Assembly (NCBI GenBank): GCA_001580565.1
Contig: LRBF01000122.1
Span: forward strand, 1 to 64,000
Length of the DNA: 64,000 nucleotides
Origin: Caballeronia megalochromosomata
GTDB taxonomy: Bacteria > Pseudomonadota > Gammaproteobacteria > Burkholderiales > Burkholderiaceae
Direction of reading: 5' to 3'
Below the pieces are notes generated by a model. The model saw only the letters and a program-made list of their open reading frames with translations. It ran no database searches and had not been told where the DNA came from. A program made the translations under genes and the position numbers. Positions 36,277-44,425 of this stretch are shown piece after piece. Within the stretch, counting starts at the first letter, position 1, and each line of letters begins with the position of its first letter.

Positions 36277-37098
36277 TTGCACCAGGCAGAAGCGAACGGC
36301 TTTCACGATAACGGCGAAGCGAGCCTTCACTATGCCGTCTGCGGCAGCGGGCCGGGCATGGTGCTGTTCCATGAGCTGGGCGGCGGCATTCATAGCTGGG
36401 ATGGCGTCATCGACCCATTGCGCGCGCAATTTCGCGTACTGCGCTTCGATCAGCGCGGTCACGGCCTCTCCGAAAAAGTACGCCGTCCCTTTTGCATGGC
36501 GGATCATGCGAACGATGCGATGCAACTCGCGCGGCATCTCGCGTTTGACGGGCGGCTATGGCTCGTCGGCGTCGCAGCGGGCGCTGCCGCCGCGCTGGAA
36601 TTCGCCGCATGTTTCGCGGATCGCGTCGCGGGAATCGTGCTTTGCGCGCCCGCGCTTTCCACCGATGCCGCGCGTCGCGACTATCTCGAAGCACGCATGC
36701 GTCACGCGGAGCAAGCGGGCATGCGCGCAATCGCCGACGCATCGCTCGACCGCTCCTATCCGGTCGAGGAACGCGCAGGTGCGCGTTTCGAAACGTATCG
36801 TGCGCGCTGGCTCGCCAACGATCCGGTGTCCTACGGTCTCGCCAATCGCGCGTTGATCGACTTCACGCTCGATGCGCGTTTCACGTCGATCGACTGTCCG
36901 TGCCTCTTGCTGGCGGGCAGGCACGACCCGCTGCGTCCGCCGTCATACGTGCAGTCGCTGGTGCCGCTGCTTGCGGATGCGCGCTATGCCGAACTCGATT
37001 GCGCACACGTGATGCCGGTCCAGGCGCCGGATGCGCTCGCTCGACACATTCTCGATTTCACGCGTGATTGCCGCGTGAATCCCGGAGCGCGCTCATGA
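36277..37098 (+). CDS. Alpha/beta hydrolase fold protein lacking the nucleophile Ser
   Basis: The 273-residue protein has an alpha/beta hydrolase fold close to 3-oxoadipate enol-lactonase and MhpC types (FDQRGHGLS; AGRHDPLRPP; CAHVMP). The nucleophile elbow GxSxG reads GVAAG (98-102), with Ala at 100 from the codon GCA. The Asp and His of the triad remain. Without Ser it cannot be a normal hydrolase; it may be a lyase, hydratase, binding protein or a decayed enzyme. The start is TTG, preceded by AGGGAGA. It is the first gene of the aromatic-type operon. Confidence 0.88.
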   Translation: MHQAEANGFHDNGEASLHYAVCGSGPGMVLFHELGGGIHSWDGVIDPLRAQFRVLRFDQRGHGLSEKVRRPFCMADHANDAMQLARHLAFDGRLWLVGVAAGAAAALEFAACFADRVAGIVLCAPALSTDAARRDYLEARMRHAEQAGMRAIADASLDRSYPVEERAGARFETYRARWLANDPVSYGLANRALIDFTLDARFTSIDCPCLLLAGRHDPLRPPSYVQSLVPLLADARYAELDCAHVMPVQAPDALARHILDFTRDCRVNPGARS

Positions 37099-37694
37099 CT
37101 TCGAAAGCCCTCTTGCTCGTGATGATGGAGCCGCCCGCAACGCTCGAAGAAGAGTTCAACGACTGGTACGACACCGAGCATTTCCCGCAGCGTCGCTCGA
37201 TGCCGGGCTTCGAGTCAGCGTCGCGCTGGGTGTGCGTGGATGGATGGCCGCGTTATGCCGCGCTCTACGATCTCGAATCGTCCGACGCGCTGCGCAGCGA
37301 CGCCTATCTTGCCGTATCGGGCGCGCAATCCACGCCGTGGAGCAAGCGCGTGCTTGCGCGCACGTGCGGTCGGCGTCGGGTCATCGCGACGGCTTTGACC
37401 GCTGATCCGTCGCACCGCGATGACGTTCCGGTGTCCCGCCTGCTCGTCGCCTGTTATCCGCGCGTGAAGGAGTCGCACGCGCTTGTCGCGCAGGCTCTCG
37501 ACCGTCTCGGCGCGCGCGACGATGTCATGGATGTTCGCGGCTTCGAAGAGCGTGCGGAGGACGCCACGTCGCTCTGGTTGATGGTCGGCTTCAATGCGCC
37601 GATCTCCGCTGCCGCGCTTCACGAGACGCTCGGTGCGCTGAAAGGGCAGGGCGCGACGGTGTTCAATCTGTACGTTCCCTACACGCGAGGCTGA
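37095..37694 (+). CDS. Dimeric alpha/beta-barrel (EthD-like) protein
   Basis: The 199-residue protein has two ferredoxin-like repeats. The first begins LLLVMMEPPATLEEEFNDWY with DTEHFPQR; the second begins VSRLLVACYPRV. The EFNDWYDTEH pattern occurs in EthD/stress-responsive barrel proteins found in ring-degradation operons. ATG overlaps the stop of the hydrolase gene by 4 bp. Catalytic residues are not evident. A role in handling an unstable intermediate is a guess. Confidence 0.8.
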   Translation: MTSKALLLVMMEPPATLEEEFNDWYDTEHFPQRRSMPGFESASRWVCVDGWPRYAALYDLESSDALRSDAYLAVSGAQSTPWSKRVLARTCGRRRVIATALTADPSHRDDVPVSRLLVACYPRVKESHALVAQALDRLGARDDVMDVRGFEERAEDATSLWLMVGFNAPISAAALHETLGALKGQGATVFNLYVPYTRG

Positions 37695-37700
37695 CGGACC

Positions 37701-38519
37701 ATGCTTCATGCAACGCGCCGCGACGAATGCTTTCGCGTGAACACATCGAGCGGACCGCTCAATGGCAGGGTCGATGGCAAGGCCGGTGGTCCGGCGATCG
37801 TCTTCAGCAATTCGCACGCCACCGATCTTTCGCTTTGGTCCGCTCAGGTCGATGCGCTCGCGGATCGATGCAACGTGATTCGCTATGACCAGCGCGGACA
37901 CGGCATGACGCCCGTGTCGTCGGACGAAGTCACCTTCGACACGCTCGCGCAGGATGTCGTGGCCATTCTCGACGCGCTCGACGTCACGCGCGCGCTGCTC
38001 GTCGGCGTATCGATGGGCGCGGTGACGATGCTGCGCTGCGCCGCGCTGTATCCGTCGCGCGTAGCAGGCGTGCTCGGATGCGATGGTCAGTGGGCCGCAC
38101 CCGCCGGCGCTCGCGACACGTGGGACGCGCGCATGCGCATCGCCACGGACCAAGGGACGGCGGCGCTCGTCGAACCCACGGTGTCGCGCTGGTTCACGCC
38201 CACATCGCTCGCACAGGCGACGGACGGCGTGCAGCACGCGCGACGCATGATCGGTGCGACCTCTGCGGCGGGTTATGTCGCCGCCGCCCGCGCGATGCAG
38301 TCCTACGACTTTCGCGCCGACTACCCGCAGTTGCGCATGCCGGTGCGCTACGTCGTCGGCGCGAACGATGGCGCGCTTCCCGTCGTGATGCAGCAAATGA
38401 GCGAAGCAACCGCCGACTCGCGCTATATGGCGATTCCCGATGCGGGCCATCTGCCCAATCTCGAACGACCCGAACTGTTCAACGAAGTGCTCCGGCGTTT
38501 TGTCGCGGAGTTGGCATGA
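37701..38519 (+). CDS. Alpha/beta hydrolase (3-oxoadipate enol-lactonase-like)
   Basis: The 272-residue hydrolase has a complete triad: GVSMG nucleophile elbow, GANDG acid region and DAGHLPNLE histidine. The FDTLAQDVVAILDALDV and RYDQRGHGMTPV segments resemble PcaD. It would hydrolyse an enol-lactone or a meta-cleavage product. It is the intact counterpart of the Ser-less hydrolase encoded two genes upstream. No pcaB or catechol intradiol gene is present, so a beta-ketoadipate role is not supported. Confidence 0.88.
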   Translation: MLHATRRDECFRVNTSSGPLNGRVDGKAGGPAIVFSNSHATDLSLWSAQVDALADRCNVIRYDQRGHGMTPVSSDEVTFDTLAQDVVAILDALDVTRALLVGVSMGAVTMLRCAALYPSRVAGVLGCDGQWAAPAGARDTWDARMRIATDQGTAALVEPTVSRWFTPTSLAQATDGVQHARRMIGATSAAGYVAAARAMQSYDFRADYPQLRMPVRYVVGANDGALPVVMQQMSEATADSRYMAIPDAGHLPNLERPELFNEVLRRFVAELA

Positions 38520-39091
38520 CGACAGGACCGATCTCAATGAAACGAATCGCCGAACTCGATGTTTCCGCGCTGAACCCGGAACAGGCGCACGTTCACGCGG
38601 CCATCTCGGCCGGTCCGCGCGGCGGCGTGCGCGGGCCGCTGGCGGTATGGCTGCATCGACCTAAGTTGGCCACACATGCGCAGGCGCTCGGCCAGTACTG
38701 CCGTTACGAAACCTGTTTGCCCGCGCGGCTGTCCGAGCTCGCGATCATCGTAACCGGCGCTATCTGGCAATCTGCCTATGAGTGGGAGGCACATGCGCCG
38801 CTCGCGTTGCAGGCGGGCATTGCGCCCGAAATCGTCGATGCAATTCGCGACGGTGCCGTGCCGAGCTTCACCGCGCGCGATGAACAGGTGGTGCATGACT
38901 TCGTGAGCGCGCTGCATCGCGAGCGCGCCGTCTCCGATGCGCTGTATGCGCACGCCGTCGAAGTGCTCGGGCAGGACGCGGTAATCGATCTCGTCGGCCT
39001 GGCGGGCTACTACACGCTGATTTCGATGACGATCAACGTCTTCGGGGTCGAACCGAAGCAACCAGTGACGTTCGGTGGAGACCGCTCATGA
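38516..39091 (+). CDS. Carboxymuconolactone decarboxylase (CMD) family protein
   Basis: This 191-residue alpha-helical protein has the CMD/AhpD fold (ARLSELAIIVTGAIWQSAYEWEAHAPLALQAG). The CxxC of AhpD peroxidase-type members is absent, so it is closer to the decarboxylase-like or uncharacterised branch. ATG overlaps the preceding stop by 4 bp and its own stop overlaps the next gene by 4 bp. In the operon it may act on a lactone or muconate-like intermediate. Confidence 0.88.
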   Translation: MTTGPISMKRIAELDVSALNPEQAHVHAAISAGPRGGVRGPLAVWLHRPKLATHAQALGQYCRYETCLPARLSELAIIVTGAIWQSAYEWEAHAPLALQAGIAPEIVDAIRDGAVPSFTARDEQVVHDFVSALHRERAVSDALYAHAVEVLGQDAVIDLVGLAGYYTLISMTINVFGVEPKQPVTFGGDRS

Positions 39092-40644
39092 TGCGCACGG
39101 ACATTGTCGAGATCGACGGCGGGCGCATCGAGGGTCTGGTGAGCGAGGACGGGGCTTGCCGCATCTTCAGAGGCATTCCCTTCGCCGCCCCGCCGGTCGG
39201 CCCGTTGCGCTGGCGCGCGCCGCAGCCGGTCGTGCCGTGGCCGGATGTGCGGCGCGCCGACCGATTCGGCCCGGCGCCGGTGCAGCCGCTCATCGCGGGC
39301 GACAGCATCATGCGCCAGTTCTCGTTCGCGAGCCCGCCGGAGTGCGGCATCAGCGAGGATTGTCTGTATCTCAACGTATGGAGCGGCGCGCGCGCGTCCG
39401 GCGAGAAGCGGCCCGTGATCGTGTGGATCTTCGGCGGTGGGCATCGCGTAGGGAGCGCGTCGCATCCCGTCGCGGACGGCACGCAACTCGCGAAGCTCGG
39501 CGCCGTCGTCGTGTCCGTGAATTACCGGCTCGGCGCGCTGGGCTATCTCGCGCATTCCGAACTGACGCGTGAGTCGGGCGCTTCGGGCAACTACGCCGGC
39601 CTCGATATCGTGGCCGCGCTGCACTGGGTTCGACGCAACATCGCCGCGTTCGGTGGCGATCCTTCCTGCGTGACGTTGTTCGGGCAATCGGCAGGCGCTG
39701 CGCATGTGAACGTGCTCGCGGCGTCGCCCATCGCGCGCGGGTTGTTTCATCGCGTGATCGTGCATAGCTCTGGACGTTTTGCGGGCGGCCCAATGGGCGC
39801 GCCGATGAAGACGCTGGAAGAGGCGGAGCAGGACGGAGAACGTCTGCTCGCGGGCATCGGCGCGCATTCGCTCGAAGATCTGCGCAACATGCCCGCCGAT
39901 GCGATGTCAGGTCCCCGCGGCATGTGGAATCCGATCGTCGACGGTCGGCTTCTCACCGATAGCGTGCAGGCAATATTCGAACGCGGCGCCGAAACGCGCG
40001 TGCCGGTGCTCGCGGGCTATACGGCAAACGAGGCCGCACCGTATCCGCAGACCGATTTGCATACGCGCGAGGGTTTCCTGCGCCACGCGTCGAATACGTA
40101 TGGCCATGACGCCGAGGCCTTCCTGCGCCTCTACCCACATGCGACGGACGAGCAGGCCGCGCAGTCCAGCTATCTGCTCCGTCGCGACACGGCGTTCGCG
40201 TATCAGCCGTACAAGTACGCGCAGTTCGCAGCGCGTTCGGGCGTCGCCGACACCTGGCTCTTCAATTTCGAGCGCGACGTGCCCTTGCCGGACACGGCGC
40301 GCTTTCATGAACCGGTGCCGCCCCACGGCTACGGCGCGTATCACGGCGCGGAGCTTTGGTACGTGTTCGATAACCTGAAGCAGCAGCCGTGGGCATGGAC
40401 TGCTCAGGACGAACGCGTCGCCCATCACATGTCACGTAGCTGGGTCGCGTTCGCGCGCACCGGCAACCCCAACGCCGATGGCCTGTCGAAATGGCCCGCC
40501 TTCACGCCGCGAGCGCCGCTCGCGATGCGCTTCGGCGAACGCATCGAAGCGGGCGCACCGCTCAATCGTGAAGCGCTCGAGTTTCACGATGCCCATTTTC
40601 ATCGCGCGCGCTCGACCGCGCATGACATCGTCCCGAACGCATGA
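39088..40644 (+). CDS. Type B carboxylesterase
   Basis: This 518-residue esterase has the family motif around the nucleophile (TLFGQSAGAAHVN), the acid residue near AGYTANEAAPY and His in YHGAELWYVF. EDCLYLNVW is the second type B signature. No signal peptide is seen, so it works in the cytoplasm. It would free an aromatic or alicyclic acid or alcohol from an ester, giving the operon an entry step. Confidence 0.92.
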   Translation: MMRTDIVEIDGGRIEGLVSEDGACRIFRGIPFAAPPVGPLRWRAPQPVVPWPDVRRADRFGPAPVQPLIAGDSIMRQFSFASPPECGISEDCLYLNVWSGARASGEKRPVIVWIFGGGHRVGSASHPVADGTQLAKLGAVVVSVNYRLGALGYLAHSELTRESGASGNYAGLDIVAALHWVRRNIAAFGGDPSCVTLFGQSAGAAHVNVLAASPIARGLFHRVIVHSSGRFAGGPMGAPMKTLEEAEQDGERLLAGIGAHSLEDLRNMPADAMSGPRGMWNPIVDGRLLTDSVQAIFERGAETRVPVLAGYTANEAAPYPQTDLHTREGFLRHASNTYGHDAEAFLRLYPHATDEQAAQSSYLLRRDTAFAYQPYKYAQFAARSGVADTWLFNFERDVPLPDTARFHEPVPPHGYGAYHGAELWYVFDNLKQQPWAWTAQDERVAHHMSRSWVAFARTGNPNADGLSKWPAFTPRAPLAMRFGERIEAGAPLNREALEFHDAHFHRARSTAHDIVPNA

Positions 40645-40666
40645 ATACAACGTGGAGATCCGCGAA

Positions 40667-41101
40667 ATGAGCAGCATCGAATTCTGGCATGACCATGCAG
40701 GCATCAGCGTGCCCAATCTGGACGAATCGATCGCGTGGTACGAAGGTGTGCTTGGCTTTACCGTCGAGCGCCGCAACACGATCGAATCGATTCCCGCCGA
40801 GGTCGCGATCCTTATCAACGGCAACCTGCGCCTCGAACTGTTTCAGGTACCGGGCGCCAAGCCACCTGCCGAGGATCGCAGCCTGCCGAACGAGGATCTC
40901 AAGACCTTCGGCAACAAGCACGTGTCGTTCGCGGCGGAAGACGTGTTCGCGCTCGCCGACGAGCTCAAGGCGCGCGGCGCCGATATCGTCTGGGTCAAGA
41001 AATTTCCCTTCGGCTCGAATCTCTTCATGCGCGACAACGCGGGCAACCTGATCGAGTTCGTGCAGCGCGCGAAGCCGGCGATCCAGCCCGCCACGCTTTG
41101 A
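40667..41101 (+). CDS. VOC (glyoxalase/bleomycin-resistance) family protein
   Basis: This 144-residue single-module VOC protein begins IEFWHDHAGISVPNLDESIAWYE and ends with DNAGNLIEFVQRA. It has His near the N-terminus and Glu near the C-terminus in metal-ligand positions. The ATG at 40667 with GGAG upstream is preferred over starts inside the esterase gene. It may be an isomerase or a cleavage-product epimerase. Its specific reaction is unknown. Confidence 0.87.
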   Translation: MSSIEFWHDHAGISVPNLDESIAWYEGVLGFTVERRNTIESIPAEVAILINGNLRLELFQVPGAKPPAEDRSLPNEDLKTFGNKHVSFAAEDVFALADELKARGADIVWVKKFPFGSNLFMRDNAGNLIEFVQRAKPAIQPATL

Positions 41102-41122
41102 TCGCAACGAGGAGACGACATC

Positions 41123-41548
41123 ATGCAAAGCCTCTGTCTCGTCGATGCCAACCGCATTATCGAAGTCGCCATTGCCGCGGCGCGCGAGCGCCATCACAAG
41201 CCGATGACGGTCGTGGTGCTCGACGACGCCGGGCACGTGAAGGCCGTGCAGCGCGAGGACGGCGCGAGCATGCTGCGCTTCGACATCGCACAGGGCAAGG
41301 CGTATGCGGCGGTCGGCATGGGCGTCGCGAGCCGCACGCTGCTGGAACGCGCGAAGGACAACCCCGCGTTTTTCGGCGCGCTGTCGGCGACCGCAGAGGG
41401 CAGGTTCGTCCCGCAGACGGGCGCGGTCGTGATCGTCGGCGCTCAGGGTCAGGTCCTGGGCGCGGTCGGCGCGAGCGGTGGCACGGGCGACGAGGACGAA
41501 GCCATCTGCATCGCCGGCGTCGAAGCGGCTGGCTTCACGCATCGTTGA
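41123..41548 (+). CDS. GlcG/HbpS-family protein
   Basis: The 141-residue protein has the GlcG/HbpS fold (CLVDANRIIEVAIAAARERH; GRFVPQTGAVVIV; GASGGTGDEDEAI). Family members include extracellular heme-binding HbpS and unstudied proteins in glycolate and aromatic operons. No signal peptide is present here. Its conserved place in such operons suggests cofactor handling or a small enzyme role, but no activity is established from sequence. Confidence 0.88.
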   Translation: MQSLCLVDANRIIEVAIAAARERHHKPMTVVVLDDAGHVKAVQREDGASMLRFDIAQGKAYAAVGMGVASRTLLERAKDNPAFFGALSATAEGRFVPQTGAVVIVGAQGQVLGAVGASGGTGDEDEAICIAGVEAAGFTHR

Positions 41549-41555
41549 GGCGCTC

Positions 41556-42581
41556 ATGTATTCCACGATTCATTGTTCATGTGCGAAGGGCGGCGTCGAC
41601 GTTCACACGCACGTCGTGCCCGCATCGTTTCCGGCGAGCGTCGAGGGACGCGTGCCAGCCGGTTGGCCTTCGATGGAGCCGCCGCGCGCGTGCCATCGTC
41701 ACGTCGTGATCGACGGCAAGCGCTACCGGACCGTGTCCGACCAGTGCTGGGACGTGACGCGCCGCATCGCTGATATGGACACGCAGCGCATCGGCCTGCA
41801 GGCGCTGTCGCCGATGCCCGAGTTGCTCTCGTACTGGATGAGCGAAGCCGATGCGCTGCCGCTGCTGCACTACGTGAACGACGTCATCGGCGAGATGGTG
41901 GCGCGGGGCGGTGGCCGCATGATCGGGCTCGGCGCGGTGCCGCTGCAAAGCGTCGACACAGCTATCGCGGAACTGGAGCAACTGATGCGTCAGCCCGGCT
42001 TCGCGGGCGTCGAGATCGGGAGCAATGTGAACGGCGTGCCTATCGGCGCGATGGAGTTCGATCCGTTTTTCGAAGCGGCCGAGGCGCTCGGCGCGGCGGT
42101 GTTCGTGCATGCGCTGCGACCCGCGGGCAAGGAGCGGCTCATCGGTCCGCCGCAACTGGTTCAGGCGCTCGCTTATCCGACCGATGTCGGGCTCGCCGCG
42201 GCATCGGCCATCTGCACGAATCTGATGGTGCGCCGTCCGCGTCTGCGCATTGCGTTCAGTCATGGCGGCGGCACGCTCGCGTCGCTGTTGCCGAGGCTCG
42301 AGCAGGCGCGAACCGTATTCACGCCGCTCGTCGATGCCATCGAGATGAGGCCCATCGAACAGGCCCGCCGCATGTACTACGACGCGCTCGTGTTCGACGC
42401 GCCGACGCTCGCGCACTTGCGCGCGCTGTTCGGCGATACGCGAATCATGCTCGGCACCGATTATCCGTTCGCCTTCTCCGATGCCGCCGCGCGAGAGCGC
42501 ATCGAGCGTGCGGTGCCGGATGAGGATGTTCGCGCGCGGTTGATCCATCGAAACGCCGAGTCTTTTCTCGGCTTGCAATGA
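41556..42581 (+). CDS. ACMSD-like amidohydrolase (decarboxylase/hydrolase)
   Basis: The 341-residue metal-dependent enzyme has HxH (VDVHTHVVP), a metal His in FVHALRP, a His in FSHGGGT and a metal Asp in LGTDYPF. This is the pattern of 2-amino-3-carboxymuconate-semialdehyde decarboxylase and gamma-resorcylate decarboxylase. It could decarboxylate an aromatic acid or a cleavage product. It starts 7 bp after the GlcG-type gene and is followed by the extradiol dioxygenase gene, consistent with steps on either side of ring opening. Confidence 0.9.
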   Translation: MYSTIHCSCAKGGVDVHTHVVPASFPASVEGRVPAGWPSMEPPRACHRHVVIDGKRYRTVSDQCWDVTRRIADMDTQRIGLQALSPMPELLSYWMSEADALPLLHYVNDVIGEMVARGGGRMIGLGAVPLQSVDTAIAELEQLMRQPGFAGVEIGSNVNGVPIGAMEFDPFFEAAEALGAAVFVHALRPAGKERLIGPPQLVQALAYPTDVGLAAASAICTNLMVRRPRLRIAFSHGGGTLASLLPRLEQARTVFTPLVDAIEMRPIEQARRMYYDALVFDAPTLAHLRALFGDTRIMLGTDYPFAFSDAAARERIERAVPDEDVRARLIHRNAESFLGLQ

Positions 42582-42592
42582 AGGAGTCACAG

Positions 42593-43504
42593 ATGACACA
42601 GGGCCTTGTCACCGCATTGCGCGGGATCGACATCGGCGTGCCGGATCTGGATCTGGCCACGCGCTTCTATACAGAGACATGGCGGCTGTCGATCGCCGCA
42701 CGCGATGACGATGCGGTCTATCTGCGCGGCACCGGCGACGCGCATCACGTGCTCGCCCTGCATCGCAGCGAGACCCCGCAGGTGCGCGCGGTGGTGTTTA
42801 GCGTGCCTTCCATCGAAACGCTCGGCACGCTTTCCCGCACAATTCCGCAGCATGGCGGCGCGATCCTGAGCGGCCCCGACGCATCGGCCGATCCGGCTGG
42901 CGGCGTCGAACTGGTCGCGCGCGATCCGCAAGGACGCCGCTTTCGCTTCGTGACCTGCGATGCGCGTCATGCGGACACGCAATGCGCCGCCGACCGTCCG
43001 GTGAAGATCACACATGTGGTGCTCAACAGCGAAAACGTCGCGGTCGTGCAGCGCTTCTTTGAGGAGGCGCTCGGTTTCCGGCTTTCCGATCGCACGCGGA
43101 TCATGGCGTTCATGCGTTGCAGTTCCGATCATCACAGCATCGCGCTGGCGGATGCCGAGGAGAACAGCCTCAATCATGTCGCATTCCTGATGCCTGATCT
43201 CGACTCCGTGATGCGCGGCGGCGGACGCATGAACGACGCAGGCTATCCGATCGAATGGGGCGTCGGGCGGCACGGGCCAGGCAACAACGCGTTCGCCTAT
43301 TTCGTGGGGCCCTTCGATTTCGTCATCGAGTACACGGCGGAAGTGCAGCAGGTGGACGACAGCTACAGAACCGGCGGACCGGAAGACTGGAAATGGCCGC
43401 CGGGACGCATCGATCAATGGGGCATCGGCAAACCGCCGTCGGCCCGGCTGAAAGCCGCGCAGAAAGCGATTTTCTTCGCGCAGGACAGTGCGTTGCAGGC
43501 GTGA
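42593..43504 (+). CDS. Two-module VOC extradiol ring-cleavage dioxygenase
   Basis: The 303-residue protein has two VOC halves, as in 2,3-dihydroxybiphenyl dioxygenase. Iron ligands are readable in the second half: H141 (KITHVVL), H195 (LNHVAFL) and E246 (VIEYTAE). H181 lies 14 residues before H195, like the acid/base His of BphC. The ATG at 42593 is chosen because AAGGAG precedes it; an ATG at 42578 overlaps the previous stop but lacks a site. It opens a catechol ring next to the hydroxyls. Retention of all catalytic residues makes it the central enzyme of the operon. Confidence 0.9.
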   Translation: MTQGLVTALRGIDIGVPDLDLATRFYTETWRLSIAARDDDAVYLRGTGDAHHVLALHRSETPQVRAVVFSVPSIETLGTLSRTIPQHGGAILSGPDASADPAGGVELVARDPQGRRFRFVTCDARHADTQCAADRPVKITHVVLNSENVAVVQRFFEEALGFRLSDRTRIMAFMRCSSDHHSIALADAEENSLNHVAFLMPDLDSVMRGGGRMNDAGYPIEWGVGRHGPGNNAFAYFVGPFDFVIEYTAEVQQVDDSYRTGGPEDWKWPPGRIDQWGIGKPPSARLKAAQKAIFFAQDSALQA

Positions 43505-43552
43505 GCGCCGCGACGCTTCGAACAATCCGCAAACATTTCGAGGACTCACAAG

Positions 43553-44425
43553 TTGAAGCTGATCACTTTCAAGACCGCGGCGGGATATCGCCTCGGCGTG
43601 CTGGACCAGGAGCAGGTCATCGATCTGGCAAAGGCGGACGCCTCCGTGCCCGCCGGTCTGCGTGAGGCGCTGCGTGCGGGCGTCGATCTCGTCGGCGCGG
43701 CGCGCAAGGCCGTCGATAACAGCGAGAACGAGCGTGTGCCACTGGCGTCGCTCGAGCTTGCGCCGCTCGTTCCCGAACCGGGCAAGATCGTCTGCCTCGG
43801 ACATAACTACTACGATCACGCGAAAGAAGGCGGCAACCTCAAGCCGGAATATCCGCTGATCTTCTTTCGCGGAGCCAGCTCGCTGATCGCGCACGGCGAT
43901 CCGGTGATCCGGCCGCAAGTGTCGGAGAAGCTCGATTACGAGGCGGAACTGGTGATGGTGATCGGCAAGCGCGCCAGGCATGTGAAGCGCGAGAACGCGC
44001 TTGAGCATGTGTTCGGCTATGCCTGCTTCAACGATGTGTCCGTGCGCGACTATCAGAAGCGCACGAGCCAATGGACCATCGGCAAGAACTTCGACGGCAC
44101 CGGCGCGTTCGGACCGTGGCTCGTGACCGCCGACGAGCTTGCGCCCGGCGCGGAAGGCCTCGATCTGCGGCTGCGTCTGAATGGCGAAGTGATGCAGCGC
44201 GCCAACACATCGGACATGATCTGGAGCGTTGCGGAGACCATCGAGCTGCTGACTGAATGCCTGACGCTCGAGGCCGGCGATGTCGTGGTGATGGGCACGC
44301 CGGCGGGCGTCGGCTGGGCGCGCAATCCGCCGGTGTGGCTGAAGCCGGGGGACACGGTGGCCGTCGAGATCGATGGCATCGGCGTGCTGGAAAACGTGGT
44401 GCAAGACGAGGTGCGGACGCGATGA
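43553..44425 (+). CDS. Fumarylacetoacetate hydrolase (FAH) family protein
   Basis: The 290-residue enzyme has the FAH metal and catalytic motifs: VCLGHNYYDHAKE, DYEAELVMVIGK (acid ligands) and NDVSVRDYQKRTSQW with Asp. It is the length of 2-hydroxyhepta-2,4-diene-1,7-dioate isomerase or acylpyruvase members. It would hydrolyse or isomerise a 2,4-dioxo or 2-hydroxy-dienoate formed after ring opening. The start is TTG, preceded by CGAGGA. The stop overlaps the next gene by 4 bp. Confidence 0.92.
   Translation: MKLITFKTAAGYRLGVLDQEQVIDLAKADASVPAGLREALRAGVDLVGAARKAVDNSENERVPLASLELAPLVPEPGKIVCLGHNYYDHAKEGGNLKPEYPLIFFRGASSLIAHGDPVIRPQVSEKLDYEAELVMVIGKRARHVKRENALEHVFGYACFNDVSVRDYQKRTSQWTIGKNFDGTGAFGPWLVTADELAPGAEGLDLRLRLNGEVMQRANTSDMIWSVAETIELLTECLTLEAGDVVVMGTPAGVGWARNPPVWLKPGDTVAVEIDGIGVLENVVQDEVRTR

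Noticed and set aside
36277..38519. Reading the hydrolase genes as part of a beta-ketoadipate (pca) pathway
   Set aside because: No intradiol dioxygenase, cycloisomerase or CoA-transferase gene is present; an extradiol dioxygenase is, so a meta-cleavage route fits better.
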